A stretch of DNA of 64,000 nucleotides. It comes from JACVRW01 sp963820315. GTDB lineage: Bacteria; Actinomycetota; Thermoleophilia; Solirubrobacterales; Thermoleophilaceae. The stretch spans positions 1 to 64,000 of the forward strand of contig CAWFZK010000009.1 of NCBI GenBank assembly GCA_963820315.1. Reading direction: 5' to 3'. The translations under genes and the position numbers were made by a program. The notes under the pieces were generated by a model. That model made no database searches. It saw nothing but the letters and a program-made list of their open reading frames with translations, and was not told the origin of the DNA. Positions within the stretch are counted from its first letter, which is position 1. Every line of letters begins with the position of its first letter. Shown here piece after piece: positions 26,877-34,489 of the stretch.

Positions 26877-26894
26877 TATAAGTCAACACTTATA
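26877..26894. promoter_or_regulatory. probable ArsR-family operator
   Basis: Perfect inverted repeat TATAAGT-CAAC-ACTTATA, immediately upstream of the SRPBCC/ArsR unit. AT-rich against a GC-rich background, with size and half-sites typical of ArsR operators. Confidence 0.65.
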
Positions 26895-27292
26895 CGCATC
26901 GTACATCAGGGACGCCGTTTAGGGGCCGCGCCCGTGGAGGCGGCTGGAGCATCCGGATGATCGCTTCGTTCTGGGTGTCGTAGGTGTCGCGCTTCTGGCC
27001 GTCGAACCTCGAGCGCCCAGGCGTCTCCGTTTGGCACCTGAACATCGCTCAGGCTCGCGCCCGTTCCCCTCGACTGACCGTCGACCGCTACCGCTTCCGA
27101 ATACGTCCCCCTTTTGAGCGAGGCGCTTTATGTGGGTATGCCTGCTAAGGCCACTCCGTTACAGCGCACAGGCCCATTGGGGTCGTCGAGAAGTATTGAA
27201 TGCGTGGCTCTGGGTCGTCGCGGACTCGATTAACGACCCAAGGCACCGGGAGTGTGGCGGTGATGCCGCGCTCCCAGGGAAAGGAGTGCGCA
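26895..27292. other. gene-free stretch
   Basis: About 400 bases with no convincing gene. A short leftward frame (about 26890-27050, containing GQKRDTYDTQNEAIIRML) reads protein-like but has no start and runs into the ArsR operator; it may be a decayed gene end. A possible promoter for the collagen-like gene is TTGAGC (27114-27119), 17 bases, TATGCC (27137-27142). Confidence 0.4.
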
Positions 27293-28240
27293 ATGCGCAG
27301 ATTCACGTCCGGACGCGGTCGCTGGTTCCTTGTGGGTGCGGTTACGGGGGCCTTTCTCGCCGCGGGCGCGGTCACGCTCGCGGCGATCCCCGACTCGAGC
27401 GGAGTCATCCACGGCTGCTACCAGAAGAACTCCGGCCAACTGCGCTTGATCGACACCGAGCCGACCCGCCCGATGCGCGCCGCTCGGCACTACAACGATT
27501 ACGACAGCCATCGCGGTGACGACGGCCATCACGGTGACGACGGCGACGGGTGCCGGCGGTCGGAGATCGCGATCAGTTGGAATCAGACCGGACCGCAGGG
27601 GCCGGCAGGACCGCCGGGACCGAAGGGCGACACCGGCGACACCGGGCCGGCAGGACCCGCTGGGCCGGCGGGGCCCGCTGGGCCGGCAGGACCGAAGGGC
27701 GACACCGGTGAGCCCGGCCCGGCAGGCCCCGATGGGCCGCAGGGCGAGCCCGGGCCGGCAGGGCCCGCTGGGGCGCAGGGCGAGCGCGGGCCGGCAGGGC
27801 CCGCTGGGCCGCAGGGCCCGGCCGGGCCGAGCCTCGCCGGCCAAACGTGCCCGAGCGGCCAGTTCGTCACCGGGGTTAGCCAGAGTGGCAACATCATCTG
27901 CAGCTCGGGCTGCCCGTCAGGTCAGCTGACGTTCCACATCACGAGCGTCGTCGTTGCCACGTTGCATAATTGGCCGGGCGGGAACCAAACCCAGAACTCG
28001 GGCGCGAACTGCTCGGTGACCGTCAGCAGGCCGAGCGGGAATATCTCCCTGCCCGGCAACGCCTGGGAGATCGTCTCCACGACGGGCTTCACCAGCGCCA
28101 CCGGGAGCGTGCAACAGCCGATCTGCAGGAGCCTCGGCGCGGTTCCGTCGGTCACGAACGGCCGGCCGATCTGCTCGAACTCCTCGGACGTCTTCGCATC
28201 CGGTCCGTCGGAGGACGACTTCGTCGTGACCGTCAACTAA
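27293..28240 (+). CDS. secreted collagen-like repeat protein
   Basis: 315 residues from ATG at 27293 (ribosome site AAAGGAG). An N-terminal signal (FLVGAVTGAFLAAGAVTLAA) is followed by IPDSSGVIHGCY, a motif seen at the start of many actinobacterial surface proteins. A His/Asp-rich stretch (DDGHHGDDGDG) and about 27 Gly-X-Y triplets (GPAGPAGPA, GPKGDTGEP) follow. The C-terminal Cys-containing domain of about 125 residues has no recognised fold. A trimeric collagen-like stalk is expected. The DNA of the Gly-X-Y part is repetitive and gives shadow frames on both strands. Confidence 0.88.
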   Translation: MRRFTSGRGRWFLVGAVTGAFLAAGAVTLAAIPDSSGVIHGCYQKNSGQLRLIDTEPTRPMRAARHYNDYDSHRGDDGHHGDDGDGCRRSEIAISWNQTGPQGPAGPPGPKGDTGDTGPAGPAGPAGPAGPAGPKGDTGEPGPAGPDGPQGEPGPAGPAGAQGERGPAGPAGPQGPAGPSLAGQTCPSGQFVTGVSQSGNIICSSGCPSGQLTFHITSVVVATLHNWPGGNQTQNSGANCSVTVSRPSGNISLPGNAWEIVSTTGFTSATGSVQQPICRSLGAVPSVTNGRPICSNSSDVFASGPSEDDFVVTVN

Positions 28241-28257
28241 AGGCGGGATGCCGAAAA

Positions 28258-28288
28258 CCGGGCGGGTTCGTCGTCGGGACCCGCCCGG
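28258..28288 (+). terminator. hairpin after the collagen-like gene
   Basis: CCGGGCGGGT-tcgtcgtcggg-ACCCGCCCGG, a perfect 10-base stem 17 bases after the stop. There is no U-tract, so termination strength is uncertain. Confidence 0.55.
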
Positions 28289-28296
28289 GGTCGGGG

Positions 28297-28358
28297 AGGG
28301 CTTTCAGACCTCCGTCCCCTCGAGCAAGAGGCTCGAGATGACGGGATCTGGAAGCCCT
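28297..28358. repeat. long imperfect hairpin
   Basis: Outer arms AGGGCTTTCAGA and TCTGGAAGCCCT (one mismatch) enclose inner pairs CCGTC/GACGG and CTCGAG/CTCGAG, with about 23 base pairs over 62 bases. It lies between the collagen-like gene and a recombinase remnant. It could be a small RNA, a terminator, or the end of a lost mobile element. Confidence 0.5.
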
Positions 28359-28439
28359 CGTCTGTTGCAGCGCCGTCTTCGCTGATGGAGTACCCAGGCC
28401 GGCTAAGCGCGACTGCGGCGGGGCTCATGGTCGCACGCT

Positions 28440-28587
28440 GCACAAGGATCGCCACACCGCCGGCGAGTCTTTGCTCGACGCGACCGGGAACCTGAAGGCG
28501 GTCCAGAAGCTGCTCCGCCACAAGTCGATCATGACGACGGCGGACGTGTACGTGGACTGGGATCTCGACCAGCTGCCCAGTCGCTAG
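28440..28587 (+). pseudogene. C-terminal remnant of a tyrosine recombinase (integrase)
   Basis: The last 47 or so codons of a phage-type integrase are readable: DRHTAGESLLDATGNLKAVQ, then LLRHKSIMTTADVYVDW, ending at TAG 28587. The HTAG, LL-x-HKS and catalytic-Tyr DVY motifs are in the right order and spacing for the C-terminal catalytic boxes. Everything upstream is missing. It ends 74 bases from the 3' end of tRNA-Glu, the usual position for an integrase gene of an element inserted at a tRNA. Confidence 0.72.
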
Positions 28588-28660
28588 CGGACGCGCTCAA
28601 GGAGTCCGAGTGAATCGTTCCCGCTACCAACTCCGCAAACCCGCATTGAATAGCGGTGGA

Positions 28661-28733
28661 TACCGCCACGGGGATTCGAACCCCGGTTTCCGCCGTGAGA
28701 GGGCGGCGTCCTAGTCCCCTAGACGATGGCGGC
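28661..28733 (-). tRNA. tRNA-Glu (anticodon CTC)
   Basis: A 73-base cloverleaf on the minus strand: acceptor GCCGCCA/TGGCGGT (first pair G-U), D arm with CTAGGGGACTAGG, anticodon stem CCGCC/GGCGG with loop CTCTCAC (anticodon CTC), T arm CGGGG-TTCGAAT-CCCCG, discriminator A. CCA is not encoded. Confidence 0.95.
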
Positions 28734-28784
28734 GCGCCGACGCGCGATTGTAGCGGCGGCCTTCGCGTTTGCCCATGGGCCCGA

Positions 28785-28950
28785 GTAGGATGCAGCCGTT
28801 CATTCGGCCGGTGGTCGAGGGAAGTCCGGTGTGAAGCCGGCGCGGTCCCGCCACTGTGAACGGGTGTCGATGCGTCGCACGGAGCCACTGGGGGCTCGCA
28901 GTACCCCGGGAAGGCGCGGCGCGGAGCCCCAAGCCAGGAGACCTCACTCC
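28785..28950 (+). ncRNA. cobalamin (AdoCbl-type) riboswitch
   Basis: Conserved blocks are in order: GGGAAGTCCGGTGTGA, then GCCGGCGCGGTCCCGCCAC and TGTGAACGGG, later the B12 box AGCCAGGAGACCT (28932-28944). It ends about 40 bases before the ATG at 28988. Known riboswitches of this class turn genes off when B12 is plentiful, so the downstream six-gene operon is predicted to be a cobalamin uptake system. Confidence 0.94.
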
Positions 28951-28987
28951 GGCCGCAGCCCATACGACCCTCGAGGAGGGGTGGCTC

Positions 28988-30397
28988 ATGTCAGTTTGGT
29001 CCCGATGCGCTCTCTCAGGAGCGCTGATCCTGGTCTCCCTGGCCGCGCCGGCCGCGGCCGGCGCCGTGCCCGTGACCGTGAACGTCCGAGTCGAGGGTCC
29101 GACGAGGACCGTCTTCGACGGGCCCGTCACGACCGATGCCCACGACGTGACGACGGCGATGGCGGGCAGCCACACGTGCGACGGCACGAACGGGGCCGCC
29201 GAGCCCGCGCCCGGGCCCACCGCGACAGGGGCGCTCGACGACGCCGCCCGGCTCGGCGGCTTCACGATCGACGGCCCCTACGGCAACTTCGGAATCGACG
29301 ACTACTTCATCGAGCGCGTCGCGGATCAGCAGGTCGACCCGAGCACCGCCTTCTGGTCGCTCTGGATCAACCACTCGTTCTCCGACAAGGGCGGCTGCCA
29401 GAAGCGTGTGCTCGCCGGCCAGGACGTCCTCTGGGCGGGCATCCCGTTCTCCGTGAGCGTGCCGCTCAAGCTCGAGGGACCCACGACCGGGGTGGTCGGG
29501 CAACCGCTCTCCGTGCGGGTGACCGACGGCCAGACCGGAACGCCCCAGGAGGCCGCCACCGTGGCGGGCTCGACGACCGGCGCGGACGGCAGGGCGACGG
29601 TCAGCTTCGCCGAGAAGGGCATCTACCGGCTGAAGGCGGAGAAGCCGGACACGATCCGGTCGAACACGATCGTGCTGTGCGTCGACCCGCCCGGCGCGCT
29701 CGCGTGCAGCTCCACGGACGCGAGTGGGCCGGCCGTCACGTTCGGCGCGGCCGGCGGCCAGCGCGGCGGGCTTGCCAGCAACCGCGGGCGTTCGCGCACC
29801 ATGCTGATCAGCTGGGCCGGGGACGACCAGGCCGGGAGCGGCGTCTCCCACTACAAGGCCGAGGTGAGCCAGGTGGGCGACGGCGCCGGCGCGAGTCAGG
29901 CGAGCTGGCGCACGCTCATCGACAGGACCACGGTCAACGGGGTTCATTTCCGCGGCGAGGCGGGCAACGCGTACGTGTTCCGCATCACCGCGACCGACCG
30001 GGCGCTCAACGAGACGGTGATCACGAGCGAGCCGGTGGTGGTCCCGGTCGACGACCGCAGCCAGCGGCTCCTGAAGTTCTCGAAGCGGGACTGGAAGCGC
30101 GTCAAGGCGGCAAGCGCCTGGGGCGAAACCGTCGTCCGGGCCAAGGAGGCCGGCGCGACCGCGCGGCTCCGCTTCCGCGGCACGAGCCTGTCGCTGGTGG
30201 GCCGCAAGCTCTCAAAGGGCGGCCGCCTGCGCGCGACGATCGACGGCAAGCGGAGCACGATCCGGGTGCGTGGCCGCAGCCCGCATCGGAGCGTCCTCTG
30301 GACGAGCCGCGAGCTCCAGCCCGGCGCCCACACGCTCGTCCTGCGCACGCTCGGCGGCGGCCCGGTCGAGCTCGACGCCGTCGCGCCGATGCCGTGA
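28988..30397 (+). CDS. secreted protein with N-terminal DUF4430 (transcobalamin C-terminal-like) module
   Basis: 469 residues from ATG at 28988 after a GAGGAGGGG ribosome site, directly under the B12 riboswitch. A signal peptide (ALILVSLAAPAAAG) is followed at about residues 27-150 by a DUF4430-like domain: VNVRVEG strand, YGNFGIDDYFI, FWSLWINHSFS and LAGQDVLWA. Two Ig/FN3-like sandwich modules and a basic C-terminal beta domain follow. No anchor is visible, so it is free or wall-associated. DUF4430 is the fold of the C-terminal B12-binding domain of animal transcobalamin; B12 binding here is inferred. First gene of a six-gene chain with four-base overlaps. Confidence 0.82.
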   Translation: MSVWSRCALSGALILVSLAAPAAAGAVPVTVNVRVEGPTRTVFDGPVTTDAHDVTTAMAGSHTCDGTNGAAEPAPGPTATGALDDAARLGGFTIDGPYGNFGIDDYFIERVADQQVDPSTAFWSLWINHSFSDKGGCQKRVLAGQDVLWAGIPFSVSVPLKLEGPTTGVVGQPLSVRVTDGQTGTPQEAATVAGSTTGADGRATVSFAEKGIYRLKAEKPDTIRSNTIVLCVDPPGALACSSTDASGPAVTFGAAGGQRGGLASNRGRSRTMLISWAGDDQAGSGVSHYKAEVSQVGDGAGASQASWRTLIDRTTVNGVHFRGEAGNAYVFRITATDRALNETVITSEPVVVPVDDRSQRLLKFSKRDWKRVKAASAWGETVVRAKEAGATARLRFRGTSLSLVGRKLSKGGRLRATIDGKRSTIRVRGRSPHRSVLWTSRELQPGAHTLVLRTLGGGPVELDAVAPMP

Positions 30398-31095
30398 GCG
30401 GCCGGACGCTCGTGCTCGGCTGCCTCGCCGCGCTGCTCGCCGCGTCGCCGGCGGCGGCGGCCGCGCCGGTCGTCGAGCAGATGGTCGTCTTCCGGGACGG
30501 CGACGCCGTGACGCGGACCGTCGCGGCGAAGGCGGCGCAAGTCAGGATCGGCAGACGGCGCTGCACGGCGGGCCAGGGCACCGCTCTGGCCGTGCTCGTT
30601 CGCAGCCGGATCGGCCGGCTTGGCCTCCGCGACTACGGCTCCTGCTCCACGCGCGCGCGTGACTCGGCGGGGCTGTTCGTGAGCTCGATCAGGGGCGAGC
30701 GCAACCGCGGCCAGAACGGCTGGGTCTACAAGGTCGGCCGCCGCGGCGCGACGGCCGGCGCGGCCGATCCGAGCGGCGCGTTCGGCCGCGGGCGGCTGAG
30801 GAGCGGTCAGCGCGTGACCTGGTTCTACTGCCGCCTGCGTGACGGCGGCTGCCAGCGCACGCTCGCACTCGAGGCGCGCGCCGAGCCGGGCGCTGTCAGC
30901 GTCACGGTGCGCGGCTACGACGACGAGGGGCGCGGCGTGCCGGTCGAGGGGGCGACCGTCAGCGCGGGCTCGGTTACGGCCGTCAGCGCGGCCGACGGCA
31001 GCGCGCGGCTCGCCCTTCCGGCGGGCCGCCACCGGCTGGTGGCGGACCAGGAAGGCCTGGTCCGTTCGTTCAGCGAGAGGGTCACGGTGCCGTGA
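30394..31095 (+). CDS. secreted DUF4430-like protein with carboxypeptidase-regulatory-like domain
   Basis: 233 residues from GTG at 30394, overlapping the previous stop as GTGA. A signal peptide (LGCLAALLAASPAAAAA) precedes a DUF4430-like region whose recognisable part is NGWVYKVGRRG and later GRLRSGQRVTWFYC, matching the WxYxVN...L-x-GD-x-VxW pattern of the family. Two Cys pairs are present. The last 75 residues form a compact beta domain (VPVEGATVSAGSVTAVSAAD) as in carboxypeptidase regulatory-like modules. Role inferred from operon: outside B12 capture. Confidence 0.75.
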   Translation: MSGRTLVLGCLAALLAASPAAAAAPVVEQMVVFRDGDAVTRTVAAKAAQVRIGRRRCTAGQGTALAVLVRSRIGRLGLRDYGSCSTRARDSAGLFVSSIRGERNRGQNGWVYKVGRRGATAGAADPSGAFGRGRLRSGQRVTWFYCRLRDGGCQRTLALEARAEPGAVSVTVRGYDDEGRGVPVEGATVSAGSVTAVSAADGSARLALPAGRHRLVADQEGLVRSFSERVTVP

Positions 31096-32024
31096 CCCGC
31101 CTCGCCGCGCTGCTCGTCCTCATCGCATGCCTCGCGGCCGCCGGCTGCGGGTTCGGCGAGGGCGAGGAGCGTGGCGGCGCCGCCGTCGAGCTGCGCGTGA
31201 CGCGCGACTTCGGGCACGAGGAAATCGGCACGGCGCGCATCGAGAACGTGCGCGAGGACGAAACCGTGATGCGGATGCTGCGCTCCGAGTTCGACATCGA
31301 TACCCGCTATGGCGGCCGCTTCGTCCAGACGATCGATGGACTGGAGGGCGCGGGAGGGGGCGGAAGCCGGGACTGGTTCTACTGGGTGAACGGGGTCGAG
31401 GGGAGCGTGGGCGCCGCCGAGTTCGAGCTCTCGCCCGGTGACCGCGTTCAGTGGGACTGGCGCAACTGGGAAGCGACGATGCGCGTACCGGCGATCGTCG
31501 GGGCCTACCCCGAGCCGTTCGTGCACGGGCTCGAGGGCAAGCGCCGGCCGGTGCGAGTGGAGTGCGGGAGCGCCGAGTCGGAGATCTGCAGCGATGCCCG
31601 CGAGACCCTCGAAGAGATCGGCGCGTCGCCCTCGGCCGCGTCGCTCGGCGCGCCCGGGACCGAGACGATCACGAGGCTTGCCGTCGCGCGCTGGCCGGAG
31701 GCGCGGATCGTCCGCGGCGCGGCCGGGCTCGAGGACGGGCCGGAGACGACCGGCGTGTTCGCGCGCTTCGACCCCGACGGGCGCTCGATCGAGCTGCTCG
31801 ACGAGCGCGGCGAGGTCGCGCGCACCGTCCGGCCCGGCGACGGCGTCGGCATCCTGCTCGCAATGCGCCCGCTCGACGAGGAGCTCGTCTGGCTCGCGAC
31901 GGGGCTCGACGAGCAGGGCGTGGCGGCGGCCGTGCGCGCACTCGACGAGGACGAGCTGCGCGACGCCTTTGCGGTGGCCGTCGATGGCCGTACGGTGGAG
32001 AAGCTTCCGCTGGTGAATCCATGA
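31092..32024 (+). CDS. DUF4430 lipoprotein
   Basis: 310 residues from GTG at 31092 (GTGA overlap). The lipoprotein signal ends LAAAGCGF, with lipidated Cys19. The DUF4430 module spans about residues 32-130: VMRMLRSEFDIDTRYGG, SRDWFYWVNGVEGSVGAAEF and LSPGDRVQWDWRNWE. It is the best DUF4430 match of the three. The remaining 180 residues form an alpha/beta region without a family I recognise. Being membrane-anchored and next to the ECF genes, it is the most likely B12 donor to the transporter. Confidence 0.82.
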   Translation: MTRLAALLVLIACLAAAGCGFGEGEERGGAAVELRVTRDFGHEEIGTARIENVREDETVMRMLRSEFDIDTRYGGRFVQTIDGLEGAGGGGSRDWFYWVNGVEGSVGAAEFELSPGDRVQWDWRNWEATMRVPAIVGAYPEPFVHGLEGKRRPVRVECGSAESEICSDARETLEEIGASPSAASLGAPGTETITRLAVARWPEARIVRGAAGLEDGPETTGVFARFDPDGRSIELLDERGEVARTVRPGDGVGILLAMRPLDEELVWLATGLDEQGVAAAVRALDEDELRDAFAVAVDGRTVEKLPLVNP

Positions 32025-32905
32025 GCCTGATCCCCGTTTACCGGCCCCGCCCGAGCCCGCTGCACGCGGCGCGCGCCGGGGTCGGCGCGCTCTTCTGCTG
32101 TGCGCTCGCGCTGACCGGCGCGCTCTACCGGCACCCGCTCGTACTCGGCGCGACGCTGGCCGCGGTGGTCGCGGTGGGGGTGGCCGCGGGGGTCGGGCGG
32201 GAGATCCGGCGCTCGCTGCTGCTCGCGCTGCCGCTCGCTCTGCTGGTGGCGATCGTCAACCCGCTCGTGTACCCCGAGGGCGACACGCTGCTGGTGCGCG
32301 GGGGAGAGGTGCTCGGCCGCCGCATCGACATCACGCTCGAGGCGCTGCTGTACGGCGGGCTCACGGGGCTGCGCGTGGTGGTGATCGTGGTCGCGCTCGG
32401 CCTGCTCTCGGCGGCGGTCGACCCCGACGAGCTGCTGCGCATCTTCCGGCGCGTGTCGTACCGCTCGGCGCTGACCGCGTCGCTCGCGAACCGGCTCGTG
32501 CCGGTGCTGGCCCGCGACGCGATGCGGATGAGCGACGCCGCGCGCTGCCGGCCGGAGCCCCCCGGCCGCTTCGCCGTGGCGCGCGCCGCGCTGACCGGTG
32601 CGCTCGACCGCTCGGTCGACGTGGCCGCCGCGCTCGAGGTGCGTGGCTACGCGCTCGGCGGCAGGCCGCCGCGCCGCCGTCGCCCGTGGTCGCGCCACGA
32701 CCTGCGCTTCCTCGCGGCGTCGCTTGCCATCGCGGCGGTGGCCGTGACCGGGGCGATCGCGGACGTGGCCTGGGTCGAGCCGTACCCGACCTTCGAGATG
32801 GCCTGGGACGCGGAGGTGTGGGCGCTCGCCGTGGCGGTGCTGCTGCTCGCACTGGCGCCGTTCGCGGGGCGGCGCGCCCGCCTCGGCATCGGGGGCGGCA
32901 CGTGA
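32021..32905 (+). CDS. ecfT: energy-coupling factor transporter transmembrane protein EcfT (CbiQ family)
   Basis: 294 residues from ATG at 32021 (ATGA overlap). Hydrophobic helices at about 20-55, 60-80 and 110-135 are followed by the cytoplasmic coupling helices. The second carries the A-x-ARG-type signature as ALEVRGYALGG. Two more helices follow near the C-terminus. EcfT transmits ATP hydrolysis by EcfA to the S component. It is directly upstream of the ATPase and S-component genes. Confidence 0.9.
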   Translation: MSLIPVYRPRPSPLHAARAGVGALFCCALALTGALYRHPLVLGATLAAVVAVGVAAGVGREIRRSLLLALPLALLVAIVNPLVYPEGDTLLVRGGEVLGRRIDITLEALLYGGLTGLRVVVIVVALGLLSAAVDPDELLRIFRRVSYRSALTASLANRLVPVLARDAMRMSDAARCRPEPPGRFAVARAALTGALDRSVDVAAALEVRGYALGGRPPRRRRPWSRHDLRFLAASLAIAAVAVTGAIADVAWVEPYPTFEMAWDAEVWALAVAVLLLALAPFAGRRARLGIGGGT

Positions 32906-34489
32906 CGCTCGCGCTCGCCAGCGGCTTCGGCTACCGCTACCCGGACGCCGCGCGACCCGCGCTCGAGGACATCTCGCTGGAGATCGAGCCCGGGACCTTC
33001 ACGGTGCTCGCGGGTGTCTCCGGCTCCGGCAAGTCGACGCTCCTGCGCGCGCTCTGCGGCCTCGTCCCGCACTTCCACGGCGGCGAGGCCTGGGGCGAGC
33101 TGAACGTGGGCGGCCTCGACGTGCGCGAGCACGGGCCGGGCGAGCTGGCCGCGGTGTGCGGGACGGTCTTTCAGGAGCCGGAGACGCAGATCGTCATGAG
33201 CGGCGTGCGCGCCGAGCTCGAGCTGCCGCTCGAGCACCGCCGCGAGCCGATGGGGGCGGTCGCGCGCGCGGTCGAGGAGACCGCGCTCGCGCTCGGGCGT
33301 GGCGCACCTGCTCGAGCGCCGCACCGAGACGCTCTCGGGCGGCGAGCTCCAGCGCGTGGCGATCGCCGCCGCGATGGTCCACGCGCCGCAGCTGCTCCTG
33401 CTCGACGAGCCCACCTCGCAGCTCGATCCGGTGACGGGCGACGAGCTCGTCTGGCTCCTGCGGCGGCTGAACGAGGACTTCGGGACCGCGGTCGTGATGG
33501 CCGAGCACCGGCTCGAGCGCAGCCTGCCCGCCGCCGACCGCGTGATCGCCATGGAGGGCGGCCGCGTCGCGTGCGACTCGACGCCCGCCGGCTTCCTCGC
33601 CTGGGCCGGCGCCGCGGCGCCGGCGCTCGAGACGCCGGCGGCCCGGCTGTTCTCGCTGTCGGGGCTGACGCCGCCGCCGGTCACGGTCAAGCAGGCACGC
33701 GCCGCGCTGCCGCCGCTGGCCACTCCCGAGGCCCCCCGGCCGAACGGCCGCGCGCGGCTGCGGCTGCCGTGGCGGCGCGGCCCGCAGCCGGCGCTCGCGC
33801 TGCGCGGCGTCTGGCTCGAGGTCGAGGACGGCCCGGTCGTGCTGCGCGGCGTCACGCTCGAGCTCGCGCCCGGGGAGCGGGTCGCGCTGATGGGGCGCAA
33901 CGGGGCCGGCAAGAGCACCCTGCTCAGGGTCGCGAAGGGGCTCGCGGAGCCGAGCCGCGGGCGCGTCGAGTCCGCCGGCGAGGTGGCCCTGCTGCTCCAG
34001 AATCCGGGCGACTACCTGATCCACGACCACGCCGTCGATGACGCGGGCGCGCGCGGTGTGGTCAGGGCAGGACTCGGCGGCCGCGAGGACGCGAACCCGC
34101 GCGACCTCTCCGGTGGCGAGCGCCAGCGGCTCGCGCTCGAGGTGGTGCTGTCGGGTGCGCCCGCGGCTGCGGTGCTGCTCGACGAGCCGACGCGCGGGAT
34201 GGACCGCCTCCACCAGGACGAGCTGACCGCACGCATCGGCGAGCTCGCCGAGGGCGGCGCCGGCGTGATCGTTGCGACCCACGACACGGAGTTCACGGCG
34301 GCGTTCGCCGACCGGGTCGTGCTGCTCGGCCCGGGCGTCGTGATCGCCGACGGGCCGCCCGCCGAGATCCTGGGCGGCGGCCGCCACTTCTCGACCCAGG
34401 TCGCCCGCATCACGGACGGCGCGGCGCTGCTGCCGGAGGACGGCGCCGCCGCGCTGCGGCCGGCGCCCGTCGCGGAGGCTGCGCGGTGA
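32902..34489 (+). CDS. ecfA: double-domain ECF ATPase (EcfA-EcfA'), one frameshift
   Basis: Starts at GTG 32902 (GTGA overlap) and encodes about 528 residues once a single frame change near 33297 is allowed. The first ATPase: GVSGSGKST Walker A, FQEPETQIV Q-loop, LSGGELQR signature, LLLLDEPTSQLD. The second: GRNGAGKST, LLQNPGDYLI, LSGGERQR, AVLLDEPTRGMD. Both sites look intact. Fused A and A' subunits are common in actinobacterial ECF systems. The Q-loop of domain 2 (QNPGDYL) is typical of EcfA. Confidence 0.9.

Noticed and set aside
27580..27840. possible CRISPR or tandem-repeat array
   Set aside because: The periodicity is 9 bases in one open frame and encodes Gly-X-Y triplets; there are no spacers.
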